Below, in pieces: positions 29,450-37,939 of a stretch of DNA of 64,000 bases; positions within the stretch are counted from its first letter, which is position 1; each line of letters begins with the position of its first letter. The position numbers and the translations under genes were made by a program. Below the pieces are notes generated by a model. It worked only from the letters and a program-made list of their open reading frames with translations. It searched no databases and was not told where the DNA came from. This stretch comes from Eubacterium sp. (GTDB lineage: Bacteria > Bacillota > Clostridia > Lachnospirales > Lachnospiraceae): assembly GCA_017430325.1 (NCBI GenBank), contig JAFRNE010000010.1, forward strand, positions 62,001-126,000, in the 5' to 3' direction.

Positions 29450-29539
29450 TTTCTTCTCCTCCTTGCCATATGTATAAAATATAGTAATCTCAACTTTTTT
29501 ATTTCGGAAAACCGTCTCGTTTTCTGCTTTATAAATATG

Positions 29540-29545
29540 ATTATA
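29540..29545 (-). promoter_or_regulatory. -10 element of cysK
   Basis: A perfect TATAAT on the minus strand (29540-29545) predicts a start near 29533, with the LysR-type box at 29591-29607 centred about 66 bp upstream. The -35 is weak (ACCTTG at 16 bp). Confidence 0.6.
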
Positions 29546-29590
29546 ACCAATTATCCTGAAACAAGGTAAATGTTTAACGCTTTATCTCGT

Positions 29591-29607
29591 TATAGCTTTA
29601 TCCTATA
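29591..29607 (-). promoter_or_regulatory. LysR-type operator TATAG-N7-CTATA upstream of cysK
   Basis: The sequence TATAGCTTTATCCTATA keeps both half-sites and the 7-bp spacing of the sites at 17482 and 24999, with a different spacer. It lies in the 284-bp divergent region between cysK and mutS2; the rest of that region is A/T-rich with no other clear element. Confidence 0.65.
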
Positions 29608-29733
29608 TCAAAATATTAACCTCAAACCATAATCATTATACTGAAAAACTAATGAAAAATCTATAATTATATGCTAATATAACTGTGTATGCGTGTCTTT
29701 CCAAATAATAACAAGGAACATTAATATAAAACC

Positions 29734-32115
29734 ATGAATAAACACACTTTAAGAATACTTGAATATGATAAAATACTTTCGATGCTGAAGGAGCACGCCG
29801 CTTCTCCAATGGCAAAAAAACGTTGTGAGAGGCTGACTCCCTACAGAGAACTTGTGAAAATACAGACTCTTCAGGAGGAAACCCGTGACGCCTGCCTTCG
29901 TCTTTCAAAATACGGCAGCGTTTCCTTTGCGGGACTTACCGATGTCGGAGCCTCCTTCAAGCTGCTCCAGATAGGTTCACCACTCTCCGCTTCAGAGCTT
30001 CTCAGTATCGCTTCACTTCTTGAAACAACTGCAAATGTGAAATCCTACGGGGACTCAAAGCTCGACGAGGAGGATGTTACAAGAGATTCCCTTGTGAGAC
30101 TCTTCGAGGAACTGATTCCTATCCCGGATCTTGCATCTGAAATAAGAAAATGTATCATTTCCGCTGACGAGATAGCTGATGACGCTTCCCGAAAGCTTAA
30201 GGAAATAAGAAAAAATATAGAGATATCCTACAATCGTATCAGACAGAAGCTCGACAAGATCATCCATTCCGAAGCCAACAGAGATATGCTCCAGGAAGCC
30301 ATAATCACAACGAGAAGCGGCCGCTACTGTATTCCTGTCAAGGCTGCTTACCGTTCGAAGTTCCCGGGAATGCTGCACGATCAGTCCCAGACAGGCTCGA
30401 CTGTATTTATCGAGCCGCTGGAAATAGTAAATCTGAATAACGATATCAGAGAGCTGGAAAATGAAGAGCATCTCGAGATTGAAAGGATACTGATGGAGCT
30501 TTCGGAGCGCTGCGGACAGCGTGTCGAGGAGCTCACAGAGGATATGAAGCTTCTGACCGATCTGGATTTTATATTTGCAAGAGCCAGATTTGCAGGAACC
30601 TATAACGGTTCGGAGCCTATCCTTAACGAAGAAGGACGTATCGACCTTAAGGGCGCTATCCATCCTCTTCTGGAAAGAAAGACTGCTGTTCCTATCGACC
30701 TGAGACTGGGCGGAGACTTCTCTCTTCTGATCATCACAGGTCCAAATACAGGTGGTAAGACCGTATCGCTGAAGACTCTCGGCCTGCTTACTTTGATGGC
30801 TCAGTCCGGACTTCACATTCCGGCGAGATACGGAACAGTGATCTCTATCTACAATGATATTTTCGCAGACATCGGCGATGAACAGAGTATTGAGCAGAAC
30901 CTTTCAACCTTTTCATCGCACATGAGTAATATAGTTTATATAGTTAAGCATGCGGACAACCGCTCCCTCTGTCTCTTCGATGAGCCGGGTGGAGGAACCG
31001 ATCCGGTGGAGGGTGCTGCACTTGCAACAGCTATACTCTCCCACCTTAAGGATATGGGTGCGACAGTCATGGCAACAACGCATTACAGCGAGCTTAAGAG
31101 CTTTGCCATAGCTTCTCCGGGAGTTGAGAATGCCTCCTGCGAGTTCGATGTCGCGACCCTCAGACCAACCTTCAAGCTTCTTATGGGCGTGCCGGGTAAG
31201 TCAAATGCCTTCGCCATCTCGAAGAAGCTGGGACTTCCGGATGAGATCATCGATACTGCAAAGAATGGCATCGACAGCGATGCAGTAAATGTCGAAGAGC
31301 TTATCGCAGATCTGGACAAAGCAAAACGCGAGGCTGAGGCCGACAAGGAAGAAATAGCCCAGAGCCGCCGCGAGATTGAAGAATTAAAGAAACGTATCAG
31401 TGAAAAGGAAAAGGCTTCCGGTGATGAAAGGGCTAGAATACTTGCGAAGGCCCGTGCCGAAGCCAAAGAGATATTAGAAAATGCCAAGAAAGAGGCCGAC
31501 GAAGCCATACGTGATTACAACAAATGGCTGAAGAATCCTACCTCAGCGGATCCTAGAGCTATGGAGGAACGCAGAAGGAATCTTCGCAAGAAGGCCGAAT
31601 CCCTTGAAAACAGGAAGAATGACAAGAAGGCTCCTCAGACCTCCGGCCATAAGGCAAAGGACTTCCATATTGGTGATACCGTAAAGGTTCTGAGCCTCGA
31701 TACCGAAGGACATATCTTAGAGCTTCCGGACAACAGCGGTACAGCCCTTGTTGGTATGGGAATACTCAGTTCAAGACTTCCTATCAGCGACCTTCTGATA
31801 ATCAAGGAGGACAAGAAGAGCTCCTCCGGACCGGGCAGGAAGGCCTTCACCAGTGGTATCAGCAAATCCTACAGCTTTAAACCTGAGATCAATCTTCTCG
31901 GCAAGACTGTGGATGAAGCGATAGCCGAACTGGACAAATTCCTTGATGACGCAATGCTCTCCCATGCCGAAACAGTAAGAGTCGTTCACGGCAAGGGAAC
32001 CGGAGCCCTCAGAAAAGGAATCCACGACCACCTTAGACACCTCTCCTATGTTAAGAAGTTCCGCCTCGGCGAATTCGGAGAGGGCGACGCAGGAGTAACT
32101 ATTGTAAGTTTGTAA
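29734..32115 (+). CDS. mutS2: endonuclease MutS2 (recombination suppressor / ribosome rescue)
   Basis: The 793-residue protein has a MutS-type core and ATPase (Walker A TGPNTGGKTVSLK near residue 335; Walker B LCLFDEPGGGTDPVEGAA near 405), a long charged coiled coil (about 520-640), a KOW-like segment (VKVLSLDTEG) and a C-terminal Smr domain with VVHGKGTGALRKG. MutS2 suppresses recombination and, in Bacillus, acts on collided ribosomes. In the Smr domain the usual LDLRG text reads INLLG, which may affect nuclease activity. The nearest purine-rich site (AAGGAA) is 15 bp before the ATG, longer than normal. Confidence 0.94.
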   Translation: MNKHTLRILEYDKILSMLKEHAASPMAKKRCERLTPYRELVKIQTLQEETRDACLRLSKYGSVSFAGLTDVGASFKLLQIGSPLSASELLSIASLLETTANVKSYGDSKLDEEDVTRDSLVRLFEELIPIPDLASEIRKCIISADEIADDASRKLKEIRKNIEISYNRIRQKLDKIIHSEANRDMLQEAIITTRSGRYCIPVKAAYRSKFPGMLHDQSQTGSTVFIEPLEIVNLNNDIRELENEEHLEIERILMELSERCGQRVEELTEDMKLLTDLDFIFARARFAGTYNGSEPILNEEGRIDLKGAIHPLLERKTAVPIDLRLGGDFSLLIITGPNTGGKTVSLKTLGLLTLMAQSGLHIPARYGTVISIYNDIFADIGDEQSIEQNLSTFSSHMSNIVYIVKHADNRSLCLFDEPGGGTDPVEGAALATAILSHLKDMGATVMATTHYSELKSFAIASPGVENASCEFDVATLRPTFKLLMGVPGKSNAFAISKKLGLPDEIIDTAKNGIDSDAVNVEELIADLDKAKREAEADKEEIAQSRREIEELKKRISEKEKASGDERARILAKARAEAKEILENAKKEADEAIRDYNKWLKNPTSADPRAMEERRRNLRKKAESLENRKNDKKAPQTSGHKAKDFHIGDTVKVLSLDTEGHILELPDNSGTALVGMGILSSRLPISDLLIIKEDKKSSSGPGRKAFTSGISKSYSFKPEINLLGKTVDEAIAELDKFLDDAMLSHAETVRVVHGKGTGALRKGIHDHLRHLSYVKKFRLGEFGEGDAGVTIVSL

Positions 32116-32130
32116 AACCAGGAGAGAACT

Positions 32131-32865
32131 ATGAAAAAGCAAAGAATACTTATAGTTGACGACGACGAAAATATTGCAGAGCTCATCTCCCTCTATCTTA
32201 TGAAGGAGTGCTTCGAGACAGAGATCGCAAATGACGGCGAATCAGCACTTATCAAGGTTAAGACCTTTATGCCTAACCTCATCCTGCTCGATCTTATGCT
32301 TCCGGGCATAGACGGCTACGAGGTTTGCCAGAGGATCAGAAAGACACAGAATACACCTATCATCATGCTCTCGGCTAAAGGCGAGGTATTTGATAAGGTT
32401 CTCGGCCTCAAGATGGGTGCCGACGATTATATCATGAAGCCATTTGATTCAAATGAGCTTGTTGCAAGAGTAAATGCGGTTCTCAGACGTTCTGCGACTG
32501 AAGTACCGTCAGACGATGATGACGATGAGAACAAGCCTATCGGCAAGGTCAACTACGACCGCGACGGTGAATTTGTTGAATACGACAACCTCATCGTTAA
32601 TATCTCTCATTACACAGTTACCCTTGAAGGTCAGCACGTGGAGATGCCTCCTAAGGAGCTCGAGCTGCTTTACTTCATGGCCAGCCGCCCTAATCAGGTA
32701 TTTACCCGTGAGCAGCTTCTTAATCAGCTCTGGGGCTATGAATTCATGGGCGACACAAGAACCGTCGACGTTCACGTAAAGCGTCTCCGTGAGAAGCTTT
32801 CGGACAAATACAATTGGACAATAGCAACTGTTTGGCGTATCGGATACAAATTCGAGGTGAGATAA
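32131..32865 (+). CDS. OmpR/PhoB-family response regulator
   Basis: The 244-residue protein has a receiver domain (residues 1-120) with acidic pair DDDEN, the phosphoacceptor in LILLDLMLPG, Thr/Ser in IIMLSAKG and Lys in DYIMKPF. An acidic linker (about 128-150) leads to a winged-helix DNA-binding domain with FTREQLLNQLWGYEF and TVDVHVKRLREKL. It starts 15 bp after mutS2 and stops right at the kinase start, so a mutS2-RR-HK transcript is possible. Targets are unknown. Confidence 0.9.
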   Translation: MKKQRILIVDDDENIAELISLYLMKECFETEIANDGESALIKVKTFMPNLILLDLMLPGIDGYEVCQRIRKTQNTPIIMLSAKGEVFDKVLGLKMGADDYIMKPFDSNELVARVNAVLRRSATEVPSDDDDDENKPIGKVNYDRDGEFVEYDNLIVNISHYTVTLEGQHVEMPPKELELLYFMASRPNQVFTREQLLNQLWGYEFMGDTRTVDVHVKRLREKLSDKYNWTIATVWRIGYKFEVR

Positions 32866-34359
32866 ATGCAGCATTCCATATTTGACAGGATCTACCTGGC
32901 CTTCCTCATCACGCTGATAGCGTCCTTCGGTATTATCATAGCCTACACGACCTTCGCGTCGAGAAGCGCACTCACGAAGGAGAAGGAAGATACACTTACA
33001 AATGAAGCACAGCTCATTGCTTCCCAGACGCTGGATTCCTACGTCGAGGGAACCTTTAATGCAGAAGAGCTTTCAACACTCTTTACTTATTATGCAGAAG
33101 TCCTGAATGCCGACATCTGGTATGTCAGCAATTCCGGAATGATCGTTTCAAGTTCAAAAAGTAACCTCAGGTCAGAGCTTCCTTCAAATATATTTGGCAT
33201 CGACGGCGCATACGTAATAAACAAGAAGCACACTGACACAGGAAACTTCTTCGGCGTCTTCGAGGATGAAATGATCTCGATAAACATCCCCCTCAGCGTT
33301 ACAAAATATGCTGCTGACGGAACTACCATCGAGGAATCATCTTTTATCGGTGCACTCATCATGCACTCGCCGGCAACGCATATCAATTCGATCCTGAAAA
33401 ACACCTTCGGTATCGTTTACCTGCCTTGCCTGGTGATCATCATCATCGCCTTTATCTTTATTCAGATCATCTCCAAGAAGGTCCTTTCCCCTGTTAAGCA
33501 GCTTTCCGCAGTTGCTCAGGAGTATTCAAAGGGTAACTTCAATGTTAAGACCGAGATCAAGTCTGAAGACGAGATCGGCCAGCTGGCACTTTCGATGGAA
33601 TACATGGCTGACGAGCTGTCAAAGCTCGAGCAGTACAGACGTGATTTCATCTCAAATATTTCCCACGACTTCCGCTCTCCTCTTACCTCTATCAAGGGTT
33701 ACGTGGAAGCCATCAAGGACGGCACCATTCCTGTCGAGAAGCAGGACCGCTATCTGGACATCATCCTGAACGAGACTCAGCGACTTACTAGGCTTACTAC
33801 CGGCCTTCTGGATCTCAATAAGCTGGAGGAATACGGTCCGTACCTGAAGCTCAAGGATTTCGACCTTATCGAGATCATCAAGCCGACACTCAATACCTTC
33901 GAGATGAAATGTATCGAGAAGAATATTGCTATTTACTTATACAATCATGTTGAAAATACACTTGTTACCGCTGATAAGACCAAGATCCAGCAGGTTATCT
34001 ACAATCTTATCGATAATGCGATCAAGTTTACGCCTTCCGGCAAGAAGATAACCGTTACCCTCACGGATAAGAAAGACAAGATATTTGTTTCCGTTAAGGA
34101 TGAGGGTATCGGAATGGATGAAGAGACTCAGAAGAGGATCTTCGACCGATTCTACAAGGGCGACCAGTCGAGAGGCAAGGATAAGCAGGGTACCGGTCTC
34201 GGACTTGCGATCACCAAGGAGATCATCAAGGCTCACCACGAAAACATCGACGTAATAAGCACAGAGGGCGAAGGCTCAACTTTCACCTTCACCCTTACCA
34301 AGATGCATATCAAGGGAGTCACCGAGATGCTTACGGAGGATATCAACTTTCTTCCATAA
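32866..34359 (+). CDS. sensor histidine kinase (two TM, HAMP)
   Basis: The 497-residue membrane kinase has a first TM helix (about 10-28), an extracytoplasmic sensor of about 155 residues, a second TM (about 188-208), a HAMP linker, HisKA with phosphoacceptor ISHDFRSPLTSIKGY and an HATPase domain with the N-box LIDNAIKF, DEGIGMD and GTGLGLAI. The ATG directly follows the regulator stop (TAA-ATG). It converges with the ABC permease gene 5 bp beyond its stop. PhoR/WalK-like layout; ligand unknown. Confidence 0.9.
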   Translation: MQHSIFDRIYLAFLITLIASFGIIIAYTTFASRSALTKEKEDTLTNEAQLIASQTLDSYVEGTFNAEELSTLFTYYAEVLNADIWYVSNSGMIVSSSKSNLRSELPSNIFGIDGAYVINKKHTDTGNFFGVFEDEMISINIPLSVTKYAADGTTIEESSFIGALIMHSPATHINSILKNTFGIVYLPCLVIIIIAFIFIQIISKKVLSPVKQLSAVAQEYSKGNFNVKTEIKSEDEIGQLALSMEYMADELSKLEQYRRDFISNISHDFRSPLTSIKGYVEAIKDGTIPVEKQDRYLDIILNETQRLTRLTTGLLDLNKLEEYGPYLKLKDFDLIEIIKPTLNTFEMKCIEKNIAIYLYNHVENTLVTADKTKIQQVIYNLIDNAIKFTPSGKKITVTLTDKKDKIFVSVKDEGIGMDEETQKRIFDRFYKGDQSRGKDKQGTGLGLAITKEIIKAHHENIDVISTEGEGSTFTFTLTKMHIKGVTEMLTEDINFLP

Positions 34360-34364
34360 GCCTA

Positions 34365-35153
34365 CTACTCAGACAGATCCTTTTTCATATATTTTATATA
34401 ACCAATGACAATACCGATTGTCATGAAGATCATTCCGGGGATCAGATATTTCAGCTCAATACTATGAGTGCTGATAATATCTGATCCCTCTGTATATCCA
34501 AAAGGAGTGATATACTTCAGTGCCTTCGCATCGGAGGTCATATTTGCGACTATATTCAGGAAATACAGGAATGCCGCGATACCGATCCCTATTCCTATAC
34601 CGGCCCTCTTGATATAAGCCGAGATACCGAAGCAGATTCCTGCTATCTCCAGCTGAAGCAGCATCTGTGCAACATGGATAAGCCCGATATCCTTCAGTGC
34701 TCCGATCTCACCGATAGCTGCCAGAGAGCCGACTGCAAAAACGAAGATAACTGCATTAAGTAATACTATTATCACCGCGGTACTGACCAGCTTTTCAGAG
34801 ATGATCCTCTTTCGTGAAGCCGGATGCATGAAGAGAAAGCTTGCCGTTCTCTCCTTCTCTTCCTTCATAAGGGCTGAGATTCCGACAATCGCCGCAAAGA
34901 AGGCTCCGCCGATTCCCAGTATATTTCCGCTTTCAACTGCATAGAAGCCTGATATCGTACCGATGTCCAGCTTGTCCATTCCGAAGGCCGCCGAGAAGCT
35001 GCCCATGGAAGAAAACATTTCCGAAGCCTTATCAGCCTCTTTTCCAAGGTTAGGGAAGAGAAATACACATATTGCAACAAAAGCTCCGATGGCACCGCTC
35101 CAGATAAGTAATGCCAGCTTCTGGGATCTTATTTCCTGCTTAAATATCGTCAT
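34365..35153 (-). CDS. ABC-2-type transporter permease
   Basis: The 262-residue protein has six hydrophobic segments and a soluble loop after the first, as in ABC-2 permeases of the exporter type (text such as EEKERTASFLFMHPASRKRIISEKL near 95-118). It overlaps in organisation with the ATPase gene just upstream (1-bp gap) and with the TetR gene, forming a TetR-regulated exporter. Substrate unknown; drug, bacteriocin or lipid export are options. Confidence 0.84.
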   Translation of the reverse strand: MTIFKQEIRSQKLALLIWSGAIGAFVAICVFLFPNLGKEADKASEMFSSMGSFSAAFGMDKLDIGTISGFYAVESGNILGIGGAFFAAIVGISALMKEEKERTASFLFMHPASRKRIISEKLVSTAVIIVLLNAVIFVFAVGSLAAIGEIGALKDIGLIHVAQMLLQLEIAGICFGISAYIKRAGIGIGIGIAAFLYFLNIVANMTSDAKALKYITPFGYTEGSDIISTHSIELKYLIPGMIFMTIGIVIGYIKYMKKDLSE

Positions 35154-35154
35154 C

Positions 35155-36123
35155 TCACTTCACCTCCCCTGCTGATTTCTTATTCACGCCGCCGCTCATA
35201 TTCATATCATTAACATCTGCACCGGCCTGCTTTGTATCATAGTAATTCATGAATATCTCCTCGAGGCTCGGCTCGGTGATATTTACGTTTGTGATGTCCT
35301 GGTCCATCAGGAATCCCAGCAGCTCCCTGATGTTACCGTGATAGAGGAAGCTTGTATGCCTGCCGCTTGCAGTACGCTCAATATTATCAACCGATGACTC
35401 AGCCTTGCAGAGCTTCTTCAGTTCATCATCTGTCACCGTACCGGAAACTGTAACCTTCTTCGCTCCGGTCTTCTTCAGATTTCCGACCTTATCTGCAATG
35501 ATTATCCTTCCGTCTCTGATAAAGGCCGCCTTCTTGCAATGCTCCTGCACCTCCGACAAAACATGTGAAGAGAAAAATATGGTAGCGCCTCTCTTATTTT
35601 CTTCTGTTAAGATATTGAAAAACTCCCTCTGCATAAGAGGATCCAGTCCCGATGTCGGCTCATCAAGTATCAGAAGCTCAGGATGATGTTGAACCGCACA
35701 GATGATGCCAACCTTTTTTCTGTTTCCAAGAGAAAGCTCTTCAACTTTCTTCTCAGTATCCAGATCAAGTCGCTCACAAAGCTTCGCTGCATCACTGTCA
35801 CAGTTAAGTCTTCTCAACTTTGCCGAATAGCTGATGACATCTTTAACCCTCATTCCCTTATAAAAGTTTATCTCCGAAGGAAGATAGCCCGTCCTTCTAT
35901 GTATCTCATTGATACCCTCTGTGATATCGATATCAAGTATTTTCGCACTGCCGCTTGTGGGCCTGATATAGCCGAGTATCGTTCTTATAGTCGTGGATTT
36001 ACCGGCTCCGTTCGGTCCGATAAAGCCGTAGAAATCCCCTGCCTCAACCGACATGCAGAGTTCAGTTATACCACGGCTAGTGCCGTAGCTTTTAGTCAGT
36101 CTGTCTATTTCGATTGCTTTCAT
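35155..36123 (-). CDS. ABC exporter ATP-binding protein (CcmA/NatA type)
   Basis: The 322-residue ATPase has Walker A GPNGAGKSTTIR, the signature ELSLGNRKKVGIICAVQ, Walker B LLILDEPTSGLDPL and the switch FSSHVLSE, followed by a DUF4162-like C-terminal region. I chose ATG 36123 (MKAIEIDRLTKSYG) because AAAGGA precedes it by 8 bases; the longer frame would start inside the TetR tail. It lies 41 bp after TetR and 1 bp before its permease. Confidence 0.9.
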   Translation of the reverse strand: MKAIEIDRLTKSYGTSRGITELCMSVEAGDFYGFIGPNGAGKSTTIRTILGYIRPTSGSAKILDIDITEGINEIHRRTGYLPSEINFYKGMRVKDVISYSAKLRRLNCDSDAAKLCERLDLDTEKKVEELSLGNRKKVGIICAVQHHPELLILDEPTSGLDPLMQREFFNILTEENKRGATIFFSSHVLSEVQEHCKKAAFIRDGRIIIADKVGNLKKTGAKKVTVSGTVTDDELKKLCKAESSVDNIERTASGRHTSFLYHGNIRELLGFLMDQDITNVNITEPSLEEIFMNYYDTKQAGADVNDMNMSGGVNKKSAGEVK

Positions 36124-36164
36124 ATTTTTTCCTTTCAACTTTTCCCATAGACAGATATATCTGA

Positions 36165-36770
36165 TCACCGATGGTACAGCTTCCTCCAGAAATCCACCAT
36201 CTTCTCGAATTCCGCTGCCATCTTGTCGACATCAAAGTCCTCCTTCTGCATTTCATGATAGAGGAAGCCCTCCGACGCAAGGTACATATCTTTATACATC
36301 ATCTCCAGATCCAGCCCCTCCTTAAACTGAGCAGGGTCCAGCTCCGGGATCATCTGATTTGTTGACAGCTGCTGGAAAGGCTCAACTATCGCCCTAAGCT
36401 CATCCTTGATCTCATCATCCTCATCATAGTAAGCCTTGAGAGCGAACCTTCCCATATCCGGAAACTTATGCATCATTTCCAGCTTGATCTGCAGTCCCTT
36501 GATGATCATTTCAAATATATCCGTTTCTTTGTAAACATCCGATCTTGTCAGATATTCTATAGTTATATTTTTTACATTTTCCCACAAAAACAGGAAAAAC
36601 TCCTTTTTATTCCTAAAATAGAAAAACAGAAGTGATTTACTGATCCCTGCCTCTGCAGCAATCTCGTTCATCGGGCTTTTCCTGTAGGAATTCCTTGAAA
36701 ATACACGAAAGCCCGCATTTATTATCTTATTTCTCTTCTCTTCCGGAAGCGCATAGAATTTGTCGTTCAT
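36165..36770 (-). CDS. TetR/AcrR-family transcriptional repressor
   Basis: The 201-residue protein has the N-terminal TetR helix-turn-helix (IINAGFRVFSRNSYRKSPMNEIA region, ISKSLLFFYFRNKKEF) and a helical ligand domain. It is the first gene of the exporter operon, and two adjacent palindromes (36796-36827) lie 26 bp before its ATG, the normal place for an autorepressor operator. TAAGGAGG precedes the ATG. Confidence 0.88.
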   Translation of the reverse strand: MNDKFYALPEEKRNKIINAGFRVFSRNSYRKSPMNEIAAEAGISKSLLFFYFRNKKEFFLFLWENVKNITIEYLTRSDVYKETDIFEMIIKGLQIKLEMMHKFPDMGRFALKAYYDEDDEIKDELRAIVEPFQQLSTNQMIPELDPAQFKEGLDLEMMYKDMYLASEGFLYHEMQKEDFDVDKMAAEFEKMVDFWRKLYHR

Positions 36771-36795
36771 ATTTCCTCCTTAAAATATATGTCAC

Positions 36796-36827
36796 TGACC
36801 AAAACGGTCATTGACCAAACCGGTTAA
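36796..36827. promoter_or_regulatory. two adjacent TetR-type operator palindromes
   Basis: TGACC-AAAAC-GGTCA (36796-36810) is followed immediately by TTGACC-AAACC-GGTTAA (36811-36827); a partial third copy TTGACCGTTTTTGA begins at 36844. The 15-16 bp register suits one TetR dimer per palindrome. They lie between the divergent tetR-type gene and purC. Confidence 0.65.
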
Positions 36828-36931
36828 TAATAATTATATGCCATTGACCGTTTTTGAGAAGACCCCTCCTGACATATTTTTTAAAAATTTAAATAGCGCG
36901 TGAAAATATATATAAATAAGTAAAATGCCGC

Positions 36932-36960
36932 TTGATTTTTACACGCAAATACACTATTCT
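36932..36960 (+). promoter_or_regulatory. sigma-A-type promoter of purC
   Basis: TTGATT (36932-36937), a 17-bp spacer and TATTCT (36955-36960) give a start near 36967, with a short leader of about 36 nt. No purine riboswitch is seen in this leader. Confidence 0.55.
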
Positions 36961-37002
36961 ATTTACGTCAATTGAGGAAAATAAATCATTATGGAGGATT
37001 TA

Positions 37003-37890
37003 ATGATGTCAAATGAGATGAAGCCTTTCAAGGAAGGCAAGGTTCGTGAGATCTACGATAACGGCGACAGCCTTATTATGGTTGCAACTGACAGGATCAG
37101 CTGCTATGACGTTATCCTTAAGAATAAAATCGTAAAGAAGGGTACTGTCCTTACTCAGATGTCTAAGTTCTGGTTTGAGATGACAGAGGACATCCTTCCA
37201 AATCATATGATCACAACTGATGTGAATGAGATGCCTGAGTTCTTCAGAAAGCCTGAGTTCGACGGCAACAGCATGATGGTTAAGAAGCTCACAATGCTCC
37301 CTATCGAGTGTATCGTTCGTGGTTACATCACAGGAAGCGGCTGGGCAAGCTACAAGGAGAACGGTACTGTCTGCGGTATCAAGCTTCCGGAAGGACTTAT
37401 CGAGTCTGACAAGCTTCCTGAGCCAATCTACACACCATCTACAAAGGCTGAGATCGGTGATCATGATGAAAATATCTCTTTCGAGAGAAGTGTTGAAGTT
37501 CTTGAGAAAGAATTCCCTGGCAAGGGTCAGGAGTACGCTGAGAAGCTTCGTGACTGCACTATCGCTCTTTACAAGAAGTGTGCTGATTACGCTCTTACAA
37601 AGGGTATCATCATTGCAGATACAAAGTTTGAGTTCGGTCTTGATGAGAACGGAAATATAGTTATCGGTGACGAGATGCTCACACCTGACAGCTCACGTTT
37701 CTGGCCGGCAGATACATATGAACCGGGTCATGGACAGCCATCTTTCGATAAGCAGTTCGCTCGTGACTGGCTCAAGTCTGACGAGAACAAGGAAGAGCCT
37801 GAGAACTGGTTCCTCCCACAGGAGATCGTTGATAAGACTATCGAGAAGTACCTTCAGGCTTACAAGATGCTTACAGGTACAGATCTGTAA
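37003..37890 (+). CDS. purC: phosphoribosylaminoimidazole-succinocarboxamide (SAICAR) synthase
   Basis: The 295-residue cytoplasmic enzyme ligates aspartate to CAIR using ATP. It has [13 protein letters not shown], the [12 protein letters not shown] block, [12 protein letters not shown], the nucleotide/substrate text ADTKFEFG and [13 protein letters not shown]. The GGAGG at 36993-36997 fits ATG 37003 or ATG 37006 (spacings 5 and 8) and not the in-frame ATG at 36991, which overlaps it. It is a single-gene unit with a terminator. Length agrees with the long bacterial/fungal type. Confidence 0.95.
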   Translation: MMSNEMKPFKEGKVREIYDNGDSLIMVATDRISCYDVILKNKIVKKGTVLTQMSKFWFEMTEDILPNHMITTDVNEMPEFFRKPEFDGNSMMVKKLTMLPIECIVRGYITGSGWASYKENGTVCGIKLPEGLIESDKLPEPIYTPSTKAEIGDHDENISFERSVEVLEKEFPGKGQEYAEKLRDCTIALYKKCADYALTKGIIIADTKFEFGLDENGNIVIGDEMLTPDSSRFWPADTYEPGHGQPSFDKQFARDWLKSDENKEEPENWFLPQEIVDKTIEKYLQAYKMLTGTDL

Positions 37891-37895
37891 TATAT

Positions 37896-37931
37896 ACAGC
37901 AGGTCGTGCATTATAAATGTATGACCTGCTT
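37896..37931. terminator. bidirectional terminator between purC and the ABC permease gene
   Basis: Arms AGCAGGTC (37898-37905) and GACCTGCT (37923-37930) with further inner pairing lie between two convergent genes; TTATTATTT follows on the plus side. Confidence 0.75.
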
Positions 37932-37939
37932 ATTATTTA

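Noticed and set aside
30055..30816. Minus-strand reading frame of 253 codons opposite mutS2
   Set aside because: It is antisense to the MutS2 core, where conserved motifs are intact, and has no ribosome binding site.
36841..37002. Purine riboswitch before purC
   Set aside because: The predicted leader is only about 36 nt and does not contain the conserved purine aptamer core.
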